From the NCBI RefSeq assembly GCF_004310425.1, contig NZ_SIUB01000004.1, positions 1 to 64,000 on the forward strand: DNA of 64,000 bases. Reading direction: 5' to 3'. A program made the translations under genes and the position numbers. Each line of letters begins with the position of its first letter. Positions within the stretch are counted from its first letter, which is position 1. The stretch comes from Hansschlegelia quercus (GTDB lineage Bacteria; Pseudomonadota; Alphaproteobacteria; Rhizobiales; Methylopilaceae). Below, piece by piece: positions 45,726 to 55,346 of this stretch. The notes beneath the pieces were generated by a model. That model was not told the origin of the DNA. It worked only from the letters and a program-made list of their open reading frames with translations, and searched no databases.

Positions 45726-46117
45726 TGATGCCCAGTCGCGCCTTACGCTCAGCCCTGACGGCGCCTGCGGCCCGTACGGCGGCGCGCGTGGCGACCATCG
45801 CCTGCCTCTGCATCCTGATCGTGCTGTCGCTGGCCCCGGCCGGCGTCATGGTGCGGACGCCCGCGCCGAAAGTCTTTGAGCATTTCCTGGCCTATGCCGG
45901 AACCGGAGCCTTCATGGTCTTCGGCTTCGCGCAAGCGGGTCGCCAGATCATTCAGGCCACCGCCGCTCTCGTTGCGTTCGCCGGGCTCTTGGAATATGCG
46001 CAGCGGTTCTCGCCCGGCCGCGAGAGCGGATGGGATACGTTCTTCGCGAGCGGGATCGGCGCGATCATCGGAGCCGCGATCGTGGCTTTCGCCTGTCGCC
46101 GGCTGGCCCGGCCTTGA
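45725..46117 (+). CDS. VanZ-like small membrane protein
   Basis: The 130-aa protein has about four hydrophobic segments and the VanZ-type pattern KVFEHFLAYAGTGAFMVFGFA and LEYAQRFSPGRESGWDTFFASGIGAIIGA. The family name comes from a teicoplanin-resistance protein, but most members have unknown function, so a role in resistance should not be assumed. ATG at 45725 overlaps the cysQ stop (TGATG); ATG at 45728 is equally possible. Confidence 0.82.
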   Translation: MMPSRALRSALTAPAARTAARVATIACLCILIVLSLAPAGVMVRTPAPKVFEHFLAYAGTGAFMVFGFAQAGRQIIQATAALVAFAGLLEYAQRFSPGRESGWDTFFASGIGAIIGAAIVAFACRRLARP

Positions 46118-46130
46118 AACGTCGACGCCG

Positions 46131-46589
46131 TTAGTCGGTGAGCTTGGCTTCCAGCTTCGGCCACGCCGCCTCGGCGGCTGCGTCGTTCGCGAAGGAGTCT
46201 CGCGCTTCGGATGTACGGAAGAGATAAAGCCTGTCGCCGCTCACGCGGAACAGCAGCGGGTGGCCGGCCGCAGCCGCGCCGTTTGCGACCGCTTCAGGGT
46301 CATAACCGCCGAACCGCGGCGCATAGACGTCCGGGGCGGACAGAAAGGCCGCGCGGTTGGCTTCGCTCTCAAAGCGCCAGGCGGCGCCGTTCCATTCGGC
46401 CTCGATGTCGCGGCGGCCGGGCGTCGCCTTGCTGTCGACGAAGTAGGCGACCGGGTCGTAGCCGTAAAGCGCGATGCCGCTGGAGGGATCCGATACGACC
46501 TTCTCGGTCAATCCCGGAACCGCCACCGCCGAGCCGCAGCCGAAGGCGAGCGCCGCCAGCAGCGGCGCGATCAGTCGCGTCGATTCCAT
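46131..46589 (-). CDS. Secreted YHS-domain protein
   Basis: The 152-aa protein has a Sec signal (MESTRLIAPLLAALAFGCGSAVA) and a YHS-like domain: ALYGYDPVAYFVDSKATPGRRDIEAEWNGAAWRFESEANRAAFLSAPDVYAPRFGGYD. YHS domains are thought to bind metals or small molecules; the ligand is unknown. ATG at 46589 is chosen because the signal starts there. It is convergent with the VanZ-like gene and divergent from the eipA-like gene. Confidence 0.85.
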   Translation of the reverse strand: MESTRLIAPLLAALAFGCGSAVAVPGLTEKVVSDPSSGIALYGYDPVAYFVDSKATPGRRDIEAEWNGAAWRFESEANRAAFLSAPDVYAPRFGGYDPEAVANGAAAAGHPLLFRVSGDRLYLFRTSEARDSFANDAAAEAAWPKLEAKLTD

Positions 46590-46697
46590 ATCCGTCCCGC
46601 CTGTCGGGCCGCTCGTTTCGGCGGCTATCCGTCCTGTCTCCCTCTGCTTAACCCAGCGCCGTTCACCTTTGAGTAAAGCCTGTCGCTCAAATTGTAT

Positions 46698-46715
46698 CGA
46701 ATCAGCGCGAATCAG
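46698..46715. promoter_or_regulatory. Tandem GANTC sites upstream of eipA-like gene
   Basis: CGAATCAG occurs twice, at 46698-46705 and 46708-46715, giving GANTC sites at 46699-46703 and 46709-46713, one helical turn apart. They lie about 50 bases before the eipA-like start. A TTAAC half-site lies further up at 46648-46652. Confidence 0.6.
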
Positions 46716-46761
46716 CTGTTCGACGCTGTTTTCGCGCGCCTTTCGAGGAAGGACCGCTGCG

Positions 46762-47370
46762 ATGATCTCGAAGTCGCTCTTCGCCGGCGCCATGCTCGCT
46801 CTTGGCTTGGCGGGCTCCGCCCATGCGCAATATGCAGAACAGCGCCCGACTCGGGCCGCCTATTCCGACGAGGCCCCGCCTCGCCGCACGTATTCTTCGT
46901 CGGAAATCGTAGACAAGGGTCACGCCTTCTTCGGATCGACCACCCGCGGCCTGGCGGAAATCGTCGAAAAGGCCACCAAGCAGTGGGGCGAGCCTGACGC
47001 CTACATTCTCGGCGAAGAAGGCTCCGGCGCGTTCGTCGGCGGCCTGCGCTATGGCGAAGGCAAACTCTTCACCCGCAAGGGCGATCGTGGGGACCGCGTC
47101 TACTGGCAGGGTCCGTCGGTCGGCTTCGACTTCGGCGGCGACGGCGCCCGCACGATGATCCTCGTCTACAATCTGCGCTCGCGGATGTCGCTGTTCACAC
47201 GCTTTCCCGGCGTGAACGGTTCGGCCTATTTCATCGGCGGCTTCGGCATGACGGCGATGAAGCAATACGACACCGTGCTGGTGCCGATCCGCACCGGCGT
47301 CGGCGCTCGTCTCGGCGTCAATGTCGGCTACCTAAAGTTCACGCGCAATTCGACCTGGAATCCATTCTGA
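46762..47370 (+). CDS. eipA: EipA-like periplasmic protein (DUF1134)
   Basis: The 202-aa protein has a signal peptide (MISKSLFAGAMLALGLAGSAHAQ) and a DUF1134 domain with YSSSEIVDKGHAFFGSTTRGLAEIVEKA, GSGAFVGGLRYGEGKL and NGSAYFIGGFGMTAM. DUF1134 includes EipA, which protects the Brucella envelope and whose gene is, as I recall, directly activated by CtrA. ATG at 46762 starts the signal peptide. Two GANTC sites lie just upstream. Confidence 0.85.
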   Translation: MISKSLFAGAMLALGLAGSAHAQYAEQRPTRAAYSDEAPPRRTYSSSEIVDKGHAFFGSTTRGLAEIVEKATKQWGEPDAYILGEEGSGAFVGGLRYGEGKLFTRKGDRGDRVYWQGPSVGFDFGGDGARTMILVYNLRSRMSLFTRFPGVNGSAYFIGGFGMTAMKQYDTVLVPIRTGVGARLGVNVGYLKFTRNSTWNPF

Positions 47371-47450
47371 AGAGCCGCATTCGGCTCTTGAGCAAGATCC
47401 GTGGGCTGGCCGATCGACCGCCTGACGCCTTGGCGCGGGCGGGCGACCGT

Positions 47451-47518
47451 GTCATCCTGACGTTCGTCGCGGCGGGCCTCATTCGCTCGACCCCTCCTCC
47501 GCGCTGAAGCCGGGATCG
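47451..47518. repeat. Degenerate half copy of the palindromic repeat
   Basis: GTCATCCTGA (47451-47460) and AGCCGGGATCG (47508-47518) match the left end and the left internal arm of the 100-bp element at 2985, at a larger distance and with substitutions. The right half is missing. It ends one base before the start of the next gene. Confidence 0.5.
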
Positions 47519-47519
47519 T

Positions 47520-48152
47520 ATGGTCGAGCCCATCCTCTATTCCGCCTTCGGCTTCCTCCTCGCGACGCTGCTCTGGCTGCTGTTCCTGCCCGCCTTCTGG
47601 CGCAGGGCCGTGCGCCTCACCCGCGCGCGGATGATCGACAGCCTGCCGGTCTCAGCGGACGTGATCGTCGCGAGCCAGGACCGGCTGCGGGCCGAACACG
47701 CGGTCGCGATGCGCGCCGCCGAGCGCCGGGCGGAGCTCGCCGTCGGAGGGCTCGATACGGCGCGGCTCGCGGCCGCCCGCGCCCGTGCGGCGGAGCTTGG
47801 CCAACGCGCCGATATTGAGGACCTCCGCGCCAAGGTGGCGGCGCTCGAAGCCGAGGACGCGCGTATGCGCCGCGCGGTCGGAACCGCGATGGAGGGCGAG
47901 AAGCGCTCGGCGGAAGTCGTGCTCGCGGCGGAGACCGCCCGCGATCAGTTGGTCGCCGAGTTGAAGGCCAGCAAGGCGCAGGCGGAAACGTCCCGGCTCG
48001 CGGCCGAGCAGGCGCGTATCGAGGCCGCGACGCTGAAGAGCCAGATCGCGAAGCTGGAGGCGCGTGGGGTCCCGACGACCGCCGACAATGACGGCCCTCC
48101 GAACCCGATGGCCAGCCTGTTCAAGCGGGCTCCCGAGCGCGCAGGCGCCTGA
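47520..48152 (+). CDS. Unknown membrane-anchored coiled-coil protein, 210 aa
   Basis: I do not recognise a named family. One hydrophobic helix at residues 5-25 (ILYSAFGFLLATLLWLLFLPA) is followed by a basic patch (FWRRAVRLTRAR) that would keep the rest in the cytoplasm. A long Ala/Glu/Arg/Leu coiled coil (about 45-185) and a short Pro-rich tail follow. The ATG at 47520 touches a degenerate repeat element. It is convergent with the SseB-like gene. Confidence 0.75.
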   Translation: MVEPILYSAFGFLLATLLWLLFLPAFWRRAVRLTRARMIDSLPVSADVIVASQDRLRAEHAVAMRAAERRAELAVGGLDTARLAAARARAAELGQRADIEDLRAKVAALEAEDARMRRAVGTAMEGEKRSAEVVLAAETARDQLVAELKASKAQAETSRLAAEQARIEAATLKSQIAKLEARGVPTTADNDGPPNPMASLFKRAPERAGA

Positions 48153-48156
48153 GGCG

Positions 48157-48894
48157 TCAGGCCTTCTTGTAGAAGGGTTGAGTATCGCGCTCGAAATAGA
48201 CGTCAAGCGGCGAGCCGGGCACGGTCACGAAGTCGATTACGTCGGATGGCCGCGCGGCCTCCTCCAGCACGTCGCTGATCTTGTCGAAGACGGGCTCGAC
48301 ATCGCCATCGGCTGCAAGCCCGATGACGAGGCGCTTTACGCCGCTCGGGTCCGGCTCTACGGCCTGCGCGACATAGGCCGCGCGCACCTCGGGCATTGTC
48401 GCGAACATGGCTGCAAGCGGCGCGGTCAGGTGGACCGGAAGCGGATTCGGTCGTCCGACGAGGGTGGGCGGTCCGCCGTCGCCGTCGTCCTGGCCGCGTT
48501 CGAAGCCGCTTTCCGCCACGCGCGCAAAATCGCCCTTCAGGATCGCGGCGATCTCCTCGGCCATGAACTCCCGACCGTGCTCTGAACCAGGGTTCAGAAC
48601 GAAATGCGCGTCGTCGATCTGCTCCGAGATCTGCTTGAGCGTCTGGCGCACGATCATCAGCTTTTCGTCGCCGAACATCGCCTCCACGCGGGCTTCGGAG
48701 GTGAAGATCGGCACGAAGACGTCGTCCTCATGAGTCACTTCGGGGACGATGTAGCCTTCCCTCGGATCGCCGGAATCGATCAGCGCGAGGATGAGATCCG
48801 ACTTCGCCAGCGTCTTGAGGAACGACGTGCGCTGCTCCGGCTCGGCGGCCGATCGGACGAGAAGCCGTTCAAGATCATTCTCGGGGGCGAACAT
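48157..48894 (-). CDS. SseB-family protein
   Basis: The 245-aa protein has an SseB N-terminal domain (NDLERLLVRSAAEPEQRTSFLKTLAKSDLILAL, then FVPIFTSEARVEAMF) and a C-terminal SseB domain (about 145-240). SseB is named for enhanced serine sensitivity in E. coli; the biochemical role is unknown. It lies 27 bases before the SseB-unrelated serC on the same strand, after a 74-base gap, so a shared serine theme may be chance. Confidence 0.83.
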   Translation of the reverse strand: MFAPENDLERLLVRSAAEPEQRTSFLKTLAKSDLILALIDSGDPREGYIVPEVTHEDDVFVPIFTSEARVEAMFGDEKLMIVRQTLKQISEQIDDAHFVLNPGSEHGREFMAEEIAAILKGDFARVAESGFERGQDDGDGGPPTLVGRPNPLPVHLTAPLAAMFATMPEVRAAYVAQAVEPDPSGVKRLVIGLAADGDVEPVFDKISDVLEEAARPSDVIDFVTVPGSPLDVYFERDTQPFYKKA

Positions 48895-48968
48895 CGGAGC
48901 CTTCCGGTCGTCGACACACGGCGCCGCGCAAAGCGGCGCGCTCGGGCGTTCAGGTCATGCGTCGGCGG

Positions 48969-50141
48969 TCAGGCCGCCCGCGCGAGGCTGCCGCGGAGCT
49001 CCGCATAAGCCCAATCGATCCACGGGAAAAGCGCCTCGATGTTCGCAGTCTCGACGGTCGCCCCGCACCAGATGCGCAGGCCGGGAGGAGCGTCGCGATA
49101 GGCCCCGAAATCATAAGCCGCGCCGCGAGCCTCGATCATCTCCACCAGATCCTTGGCGAACGCGGCGAGCGCCGCCGGGCCGCGCGAGACGATCTCGGGG
49201 TCGACGATCTTCAGGCACACGCCGGTATTGGCGCGCGTCGTCGGATCTTCGGCGAGGTAGTCGAGCCAGGGCGTGCGGGCGACATAGGCCGCTACCGCTG
49301 CGGCGTTGCGGTCCGCGCGCGCGATCAGGCCCTTCAGGCCGCCGACGGAACGGCCCCATTGAAGCGTATCGAGGTAATCCTCAACGCAGAGCATCGAGAC
49401 CGTATTGATGACATCGCCTTCGAACAGGCCCTCGTCGAGCTTGCCGTCCTTCGTCATGCGGAAGAGCTTCGGCAGTGGCCAGGACGGGGTGTAGCTCTCG
49501 AGCCGCTCGACCGCGCGGGGGCCGAGGACGAGGACGCCGTGCGCCGCCTCGCCACCCATGATCTTCTGCCAGGAGAAGGTCACGACATCGAGCTTGTCGT
49601 AGTCGAGCTCCATCGCAAAGGCAGCCGAAGTCGCGTCGCAGATCGTGAGGCCGCCGCGATCGGCCGGGATCCAGTCGCCGTTGCGGACATGGACGCCAGA
49701 GGTCGTGCCGTTCCAGGTGAAGACGACGTCTTTCTCGAAGTCGACCGCGCCAAGATCCGGCAGTCGGCCGAACTCGGCGGTGCGCGCGATCGTGTTCGGG
49801 AGCTTCAGCTGCGCGACGGCGTCGGTCACCCAGATCGCGCCGAAGCTCTCCCACGCCAGGACCTCGACGCCGCGCGGGCCAAGCAGCGACCACATCGCCA
49901 TCTCGACGGCGCCGGTGTCCGAGCCCGGAACGACCGCGATGCGATGAGACGCAGGAACGCCCAAGACCTCTCGCGTGAGTTCAATGGATTGCTTGATCTT
50001 GGCCTTCGCCATCGCCGAGCGATGCGAACGGCCAAGCGCCGCGCCGGCGAGCGCGTCGAACGACCAACCCGGACGCTTGGAGGTGGGGCCGGAAGAGAAG
50101 TTGGGGTTCGCCGGGCGAACCGTGGGCATGCTGTTGATCAT
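48969..50141 (-). CDS. serC: Phosphoserine aminotransferase
   Basis: SerC makes phosphoserine from 3-phosphohydroxypyruvate and glutamate with PLP. The 390-aa protein has [69 protein letters not shown] and the PLP Lys in [14 protein letters not shown]. It belongs to the alphaproteobacterial SerC type. ATG at 50141 (MINSMPTV) follows GGTGGA; ATG at 50129 and TTG at 50153 are alternatives. serA is not adjacent in this window. Confidence 0.93.
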   Translation of the reverse strand: MINSMPTVRPANPNFSSGPTSKRPGWSFDALAGAALGRSHRSAMAKAKIKQSIELTREVLGVPASHRIAVVPGSDTGAVEMAMWSLLGPRGVEVLAWESFGAIWVTDAVAQLKLPNTIARTAEFGRLPDLGAVDFEKDVVFTWNGTTSGVHVRNGDWIPADRGGLTICDATSAAFAMELDYDKLDVVTFSWQKIMGGEAAHGVLVLGPRAVERLESYTPSWPLPKLFRMTKDGKLDEGLFEGDVINTVSMLCVEDYLDTLQWGRSVGGLKGLIARADRNAAAVAAYVARTPWLDYLAEDPTTRANTGVCLKIVDPEIVSRGPAALAAFAKDLVEMIEARGAAYDFGAYRDAPPGLRIWCGATVETANIEALFPWIDWAYAELRGSLARAA

Positions 50142-50188
50142 CGCGTCCACCAAGGAGCCGGTCGCAAGCGGGCGAGCCGGATCGAGAG

Positions 50189-50217
50189 CGATAGACGCGG
50201 CTTCCGCACGCCGTCAA
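50189..50217 (-). promoter_or_regulatory. Predicted serC promoter
   Basis: On the minus strand TTGACG (50212-50217) and CTATCG (50189-50194) are 17 bases apart, close to the CTTGAC/CTATAT promoters of this group. It would give a leader of roughly 40 bases before the serC ATG. Confidence 0.5.
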
Positions 50218-50271
50218 GCATGGCAGGCCGCCCGGAACCCGAACGAAACCAAAGGTGAAGGCCTTAAACGA

Positions 50272-50305
50272 GGAAGGGGCGGCCCCTCGCGGCGCCGCCC
50301 CTTCC
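50272..50305 (-). terminator. Hairpin terminator after the outer-membrane protein gene
   Basis: GGAAGGGGCGGC (50272-50283) and GCCGCCCCTTCC (50294-50305) form a perfect 12-bp stem with a 10-base loop, 26 bases after the stop of the outer-membrane protein gene on the minus strand. The run that follows (TCGTTT) has only a weak U-tract. Confidence 0.65.
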
Positions 50306-50330
50306 CCAACTCATCCGAAGTCGCTGAGGA

Positions 50331-51071
50331 TCAGTCGAGCATGTAGCGGACGCCGACCCGGAACTCATGGGCCTGGATGTCGTCGACCTTGACCTTGCCG
50401 CTTCCGCCGGCGAGGGCGAGCGACTTCGTCTTAGCCTTACCCAGATCGACGAAGCGGTAGTTGGCGTCGATGATGACGTTCGGCGCAACTTCGTAGCCAA
50501 CACCAGCCATAAGGTTCCAGGCGAAGTTCCAGTTGCTGTCGCCGCGCGGCGAAGGCGCCGCGCTCGAGCTGTAGTGATTGATGTCAAGGTATGCCGTGCC
50601 GATACCGCCGCCGACATACGGCGTAAAGCCGTAGAACGTGCCGATGTCGAAGTAAGCGTTCGCGAAGATCGTCACCGCGTCGATCTTGGCTTTCTCGTTG
50701 GTGGTGCCCGCAACGCAACCGCCGGGGCAATCGAGGCGGCCGCGGAACTTGGACGGGGTCTCATAGTCCGCAGTCACGTCGGTACGGAACCACTCGCTCC
50801 ACTTGTAGCCGACGCCGCCGCCGACGATGCCGGCGTCTTTCATCTTCTCGCCGCGGAAGTTCGGGTTACCGCCGAACGCGTCATTGTTGTAGCGGGCCTT
50901 CGGGTCGCGGTAGACCTTGTAGCCGACGTCGCCGCGGAGGTACCAGCCGCCGGTCGCAACGGGGACCGGCTCCAGAACCGGAGGCTCCGGCAGGTCGGCC
51001 GCCTGGCCGACGGCAGGCAGCATCGCGAGAACGAGCGCTCCGGCGAGCGCAAAGATCGAAAGCTTGGCCAT
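50331..51071 (-). CDS. Outer-membrane beta-barrel protein, Omp25/Omp31-like
   Basis: The 246-aa protein has a signal peptide (MAKLSIFALAGALVLAMLPAVGQA) and then alternating aromatic strands of an 8-stranded barrel: WYLRGDVGYKVY, GGGVGYKWSEWFRTDVTADYE, FANAYFDIGTFYGFTPYVGGGIG, NLMAGVGYEVAPNVIIDANYRFVD and EFRVGVRYMLD at the end. This is the Omp25/Omp31 type common in Hyphomicrobiales envelopes. ATG at 51071 starts the signal. A perfect CtrA box lies 84 bases upstream. Confidence 0.88.
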   Translation of the reverse strand: MAKLSIFALAGALVLAMLPAVGQAADLPEPPVLEPVPVATGGWYLRGDVGYKVYRDPKARYNNDAFGGNPNFRGEKMKDAGIVGGGVGYKWSEWFRTDVTADYETPSKFRGRLDCPGGCVAGTTNEKAKIDAVTIFANAYFDIGTFYGFTPYVGGGIGTAYLDINHYSSSAAPSPRGDSNWNFAWNLMAGVGYEVAPNVIIDANYRFVDLGKAKTKSLALAGGSGKVKVDDIQAHEFRVGVRYMLD

Positions 51072-51154
51072 ACCGCCATGTCCCTGATGTGCGGCGCCTA
51101 GTAATGGCGAGGCGATCCGCGTGAATCCGTGACTGGCAATCTGGCAGCAGCTGG

Positions 51155-51170
51155 TTAATGCCGACTTAAC
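51155..51170. promoter_or_regulatory. Perfect CtrA box upstream of the outer-membrane protein gene
   Basis: TTAATGCCGACTTAAC matches the CtrA consensus TTAA-N7-TTAAC exactly. Further TTAAC half-sites follow at 51172-51176 and 51194-51198, and GAATC lies at 51123-51127. The region belongs to the outer-membrane gene because glmM ends at 51266 on the same strand. Confidence 0.75.
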
Positions 51171-51265
51171 CTTAACTCTTAGGGTTACTACACTTAACGG
51201 CGATTGCTCGATGTGGCTTCGGCGCAACAATAGGCTGGGCGTCAGGTGATCCGCGGCAACTGCGC

Positions 51266-52612
51266 TCAGGCGGCGGCCTTCGAGATAACGTCGACGACGT
51301 CGTTAACGATCGTGGTGACGAGGTCGCGATCGTCGCCTTCAGCCATCACGCGGATGACGGGCTCAGTGCCGGACGGGCGGATGACCAGCCGTCCCTGCGC
51401 GCCGAGGCGGTCGGTCGCGGCAGAGATCGCCTTGCGTACCGCGTCGTCGTCCAGCGGTCGGCCAGACTTGTAGCGGACGTTCTTGAGGATCTGCGGCAGG
51501 GGCTCGAAGCGGTGGCAGATTTCGGAGACTGGCTTGCCGGCCTTCTGCACGACTGCAAGCAGTTGGAGCGCCGCCACGAGCCCGTCGCCGGTCGTGGCGT
51601 AGTCTGACAGCACGATATGGCCGGAGGGCTCGCCGCCCAGATTGTAGCCCCCCGCCCGCATGCGCTCGACGACGTAGCGATCGCCGACAGGCGTACGCTC
51701 GAGAGTCAGTCCGATCGAGGTCAGGTAACGTTCGAAGCCAAGATTGGACATTACGGTGGAAACCAGGCCGGGCGCCGACAGGAGGCCCTGTTCCGACCAG
51801 GAGGCGGCGACCACCGCCATCAACTGGTCGCCGTCGACCACCTGGCCCTTCTCGTCGACAATGATGACGCGGTCGGCATCGCCGTCGAGCGCGATGCCGA
51901 CGTCGGCGCGGGTCTCGCGGACCTTGGCGATCAGCGCGTTAGGCGCGGTCGAGCCGACGTCCTTGTTGATGTTGACGCCGTTCGGCTCCACGCCGATTGA
52001 GACAACTTCGGCGCCGAGCTCCCATAAAGCCTCGGGGGCGACCTTGTAGGCGGCGCCGTTGGCGCAGTCGACGACGACGCGCAGTCCGTCGAGCGAGAGG
52101 TTACGTGCGAGGGTGCGCTTGGCGAACTCGATGTAGCGGGCCTGGGCGTCGTCGATGCGCTTGGCGCGGCCGATCGCGTCCGACAGCGCGAAGCGCGGCG
52201 AGAGATCCTGCTCCAGCATCGCTTCGATCTCGAGCTCGACCTCGTCGGAGAGTTTGTAACCGTCGGGCGCGAACAGCTTGATGCCGTTGTCGTCATAAGG
52301 GTTGTGCGAGGCGGAGATCATCACGCCGAGATCGGCGCGCATCGAGCGGGTAAGCAGCGCGACGGCCGGCGTCGGCATCGGTCCGAGCAGCAGCACGTTG
52401 CAGCCCACCGAGGTGAAGCCCGCCTGGAGCGCGCTCTCGATCATGTAGCCGGAGAGCCTTGTGTCCTTGCCGATCACCACGCGATGAGCGTGATCCCCGC
52501 GGCGGAAGGCGAGGCCCGCGGCCATGCCGACCTTCATCGCGAAATCGGGCGTGATCGGAAACTTGTTGGCCCGCCCGCGAATGCCGTCGGTGCCGAAATA
52601 CTTGCGCGTCAT
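51266..52612 (-). CDS. glmM: Phosphoglucosamine mutase
   Basis: GlmM converts glucosamine 6-phosphate to the 1-phosphate for peptidoglycan and LPS precursors. The 448-aa protein has [20 protein letters not shown], the phosphoserine loop [19 protein letters not shown], the metal loop [13 protein letters not shown], the sugar loop GGEPSGHIV and the C-terminal [12 protein letters not shown]. It follows ftsH, as often seen, but a terminator lies between. Its ribosome binding site is inside a predicted hairpin. Confidence 0.97.
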   Translation of the reverse strand: MTRKYFGTDGIRGRANKFPITPDFAMKVGMAAGLAFRRGDHAHRVVIGKDTRLSGYMIESALQAGFTSVGCNVLLLGPMPTPAVALLTRSMRADLGVMISASHNPYDDNGIKLFAPDGYKLSDEVELEIEAMLEQDLSPRFALSDAIGRAKRIDDAQARYIEFAKRTLARNLSLDGLRVVVDCANGAAYKVAPEALWELGAEVVSIGVEPNGVNINKDVGSTAPNALIAKVRETRADVGIALDGDADRVIIVDEKGQVVDGDQLMAVVAASWSEQGLLSAPGLVSTVMSNLGFERYLTSIGLTLERTPVGDRYVVERMRAGGYNLGGEPSGHIVLSDYATTGDGLVAALQLLAVVQKAGKPVSEICHRFEPLPQILKNVRYKSGRPLDDDAVRKAISAATDRLGAQGRLVIRPSGTEPVIRVMAEGDDRDLVTTIVNDVVDVISKAAA

Positions 52613-52618
52613 GCGGAT

Positions 52619-52638
52619 CTCCCCGCCCGGTCGGGGAG
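52619..52638 (-). promoter_or_regulatory. Hairpin covering the glmM ribosome binding site
   Basis: On the minus strand CTCCCCG (52632-52638) and CGGGGAG (52619-52625) form a perfect 7-bp GC-rich stem with a six-base loop. The 3' arm GGGGAG is the only good Shine-Dalgarno sequence for glmM, six bases from the ATG, so folding would hide it. Confidence 0.6.
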
Positions 52639-52750
52639 CCCGCGCCGGCTTGGTCGTCAGTCGTCGGCGGGGACCATAGCGTGTCCGGGTTCAGAAATCG
52701 TGTGCGCCGTTCGGAGACGCCCGCCTGAGCGCCCGACGTAATGCAAAGAA

Positions 52751-52779
52751 AAAGGGCCAGACGTTGGGTCCGGCCCTTT
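52751..52779 (-). terminator. Rho-independent terminator of ftsH
   Basis: On the minus strand AAAGGGCCGGAC (52768-52779) pairs with GTCTGGCCCTTT (52751-52762), with a five-base loop and one G-T pair, followed by TTCTTT. It lies 20 bases after the ftsH stop and separates ftsH from glmM. Confidence 0.88.
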
Positions 52780-52798
52780 CAAAATCATCGGCGCTTGA

Positions 52799-54715
<1,917 letters not shown>

Positions 54716-54930
54716 TGGAGCCTTTGCGCCTCTCGGAGCGGAACGCCGCGCCGAGAGGGCGCGCCCGCTGCTCGAATGTAGGCTCTGCCGGGCGGGATGC
54801 CAAGGTGACGAGGAAGGACCGCCGGAAGATCGACTTGACGGCCGCCCGACTACCGCCGGCAATCGCGCCTCGCTTCGCCACAATCGCGATCCATATGCAG
54901 TTCAGGGGCGCGCGAGGAGGCGCGGGAACG

Positions 54931-55266
54931 ATGACGACGTTCGACAAGCGCGAGCAGGCTTTCGAAGCCATGTTCGCCCATGACGAGGAGCTCAAGTTTC
55001 GCGCCTATGCGCGCCGCAATCGCCTTCTTGGCCTCTGGGCCGCCGAGAGGCTCGGCAAATCGGGCGAGGCCGCTCAGGCCTACGCCAAGTGCGTCGTGCT
55101 CGCCGACTTCGAAGAGGAAGGCGACCATGACGTGTTCCGCAAGGTGCGGGGAGACCTCGAGCAGGCCGGCGTTCTGGAAAGCGACACGGAGCTGCGTCGC
55201 CTTATGGACGAGTTGCTGATCACGGCGACCACCCAGTTGAAGACCGAAGACGGCGTTTCTTTTTGA
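54931..55266 (+). CDS. DUF1476 protein, F1-ATPase zeta-inhibitor homologue
   Basis: The 111-aa protein is all-helical with TTFDKREQAFEAMFAHDEELKFRA at the N-terminus, the segment which in the Paracoccus zeta subunit inserts into F1 and blocks ATP hydrolysis. RRNRLLGLWAAERLG and FRKVRGDLEQAGV follow. It could restrain reverse action of ATP synthase, whose F0 genes lie 28 kb to the left; that it acts this way here is inferred. ATG at 54931 follows GAGGAGG, and an ATG further up would add an unrelated leader. Confidence 0.88.
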   Translation: MTTFDKREQAFEAMFAHDEELKFRAYARRNRLLGLWAAERLGKSGEAAQAYAKCVVLADFEEEGDHDVFRKVRGDLEQAGVLESDTELRRLMDELLITATTQLKTEDGVSF

Positions 55267-55346
55267 TTTGAACGACCGCTCGACCGTCGCGTTAAGCAGC
55301 CGTCGGCGGGGCGTTGGATGACTGTTTCCCGAGGAGCCGGGTTCCC

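Noticed and set aside
50142-50330. Structured leader RNA (serC motif) upstream of serC
   Set aside because: A conserved serC RNA motif exists in alphaproteobacteria, but the predicted leader is only about 40 bases and I cannot match its consensus from memory. A search with the Rfam serC model would decide.
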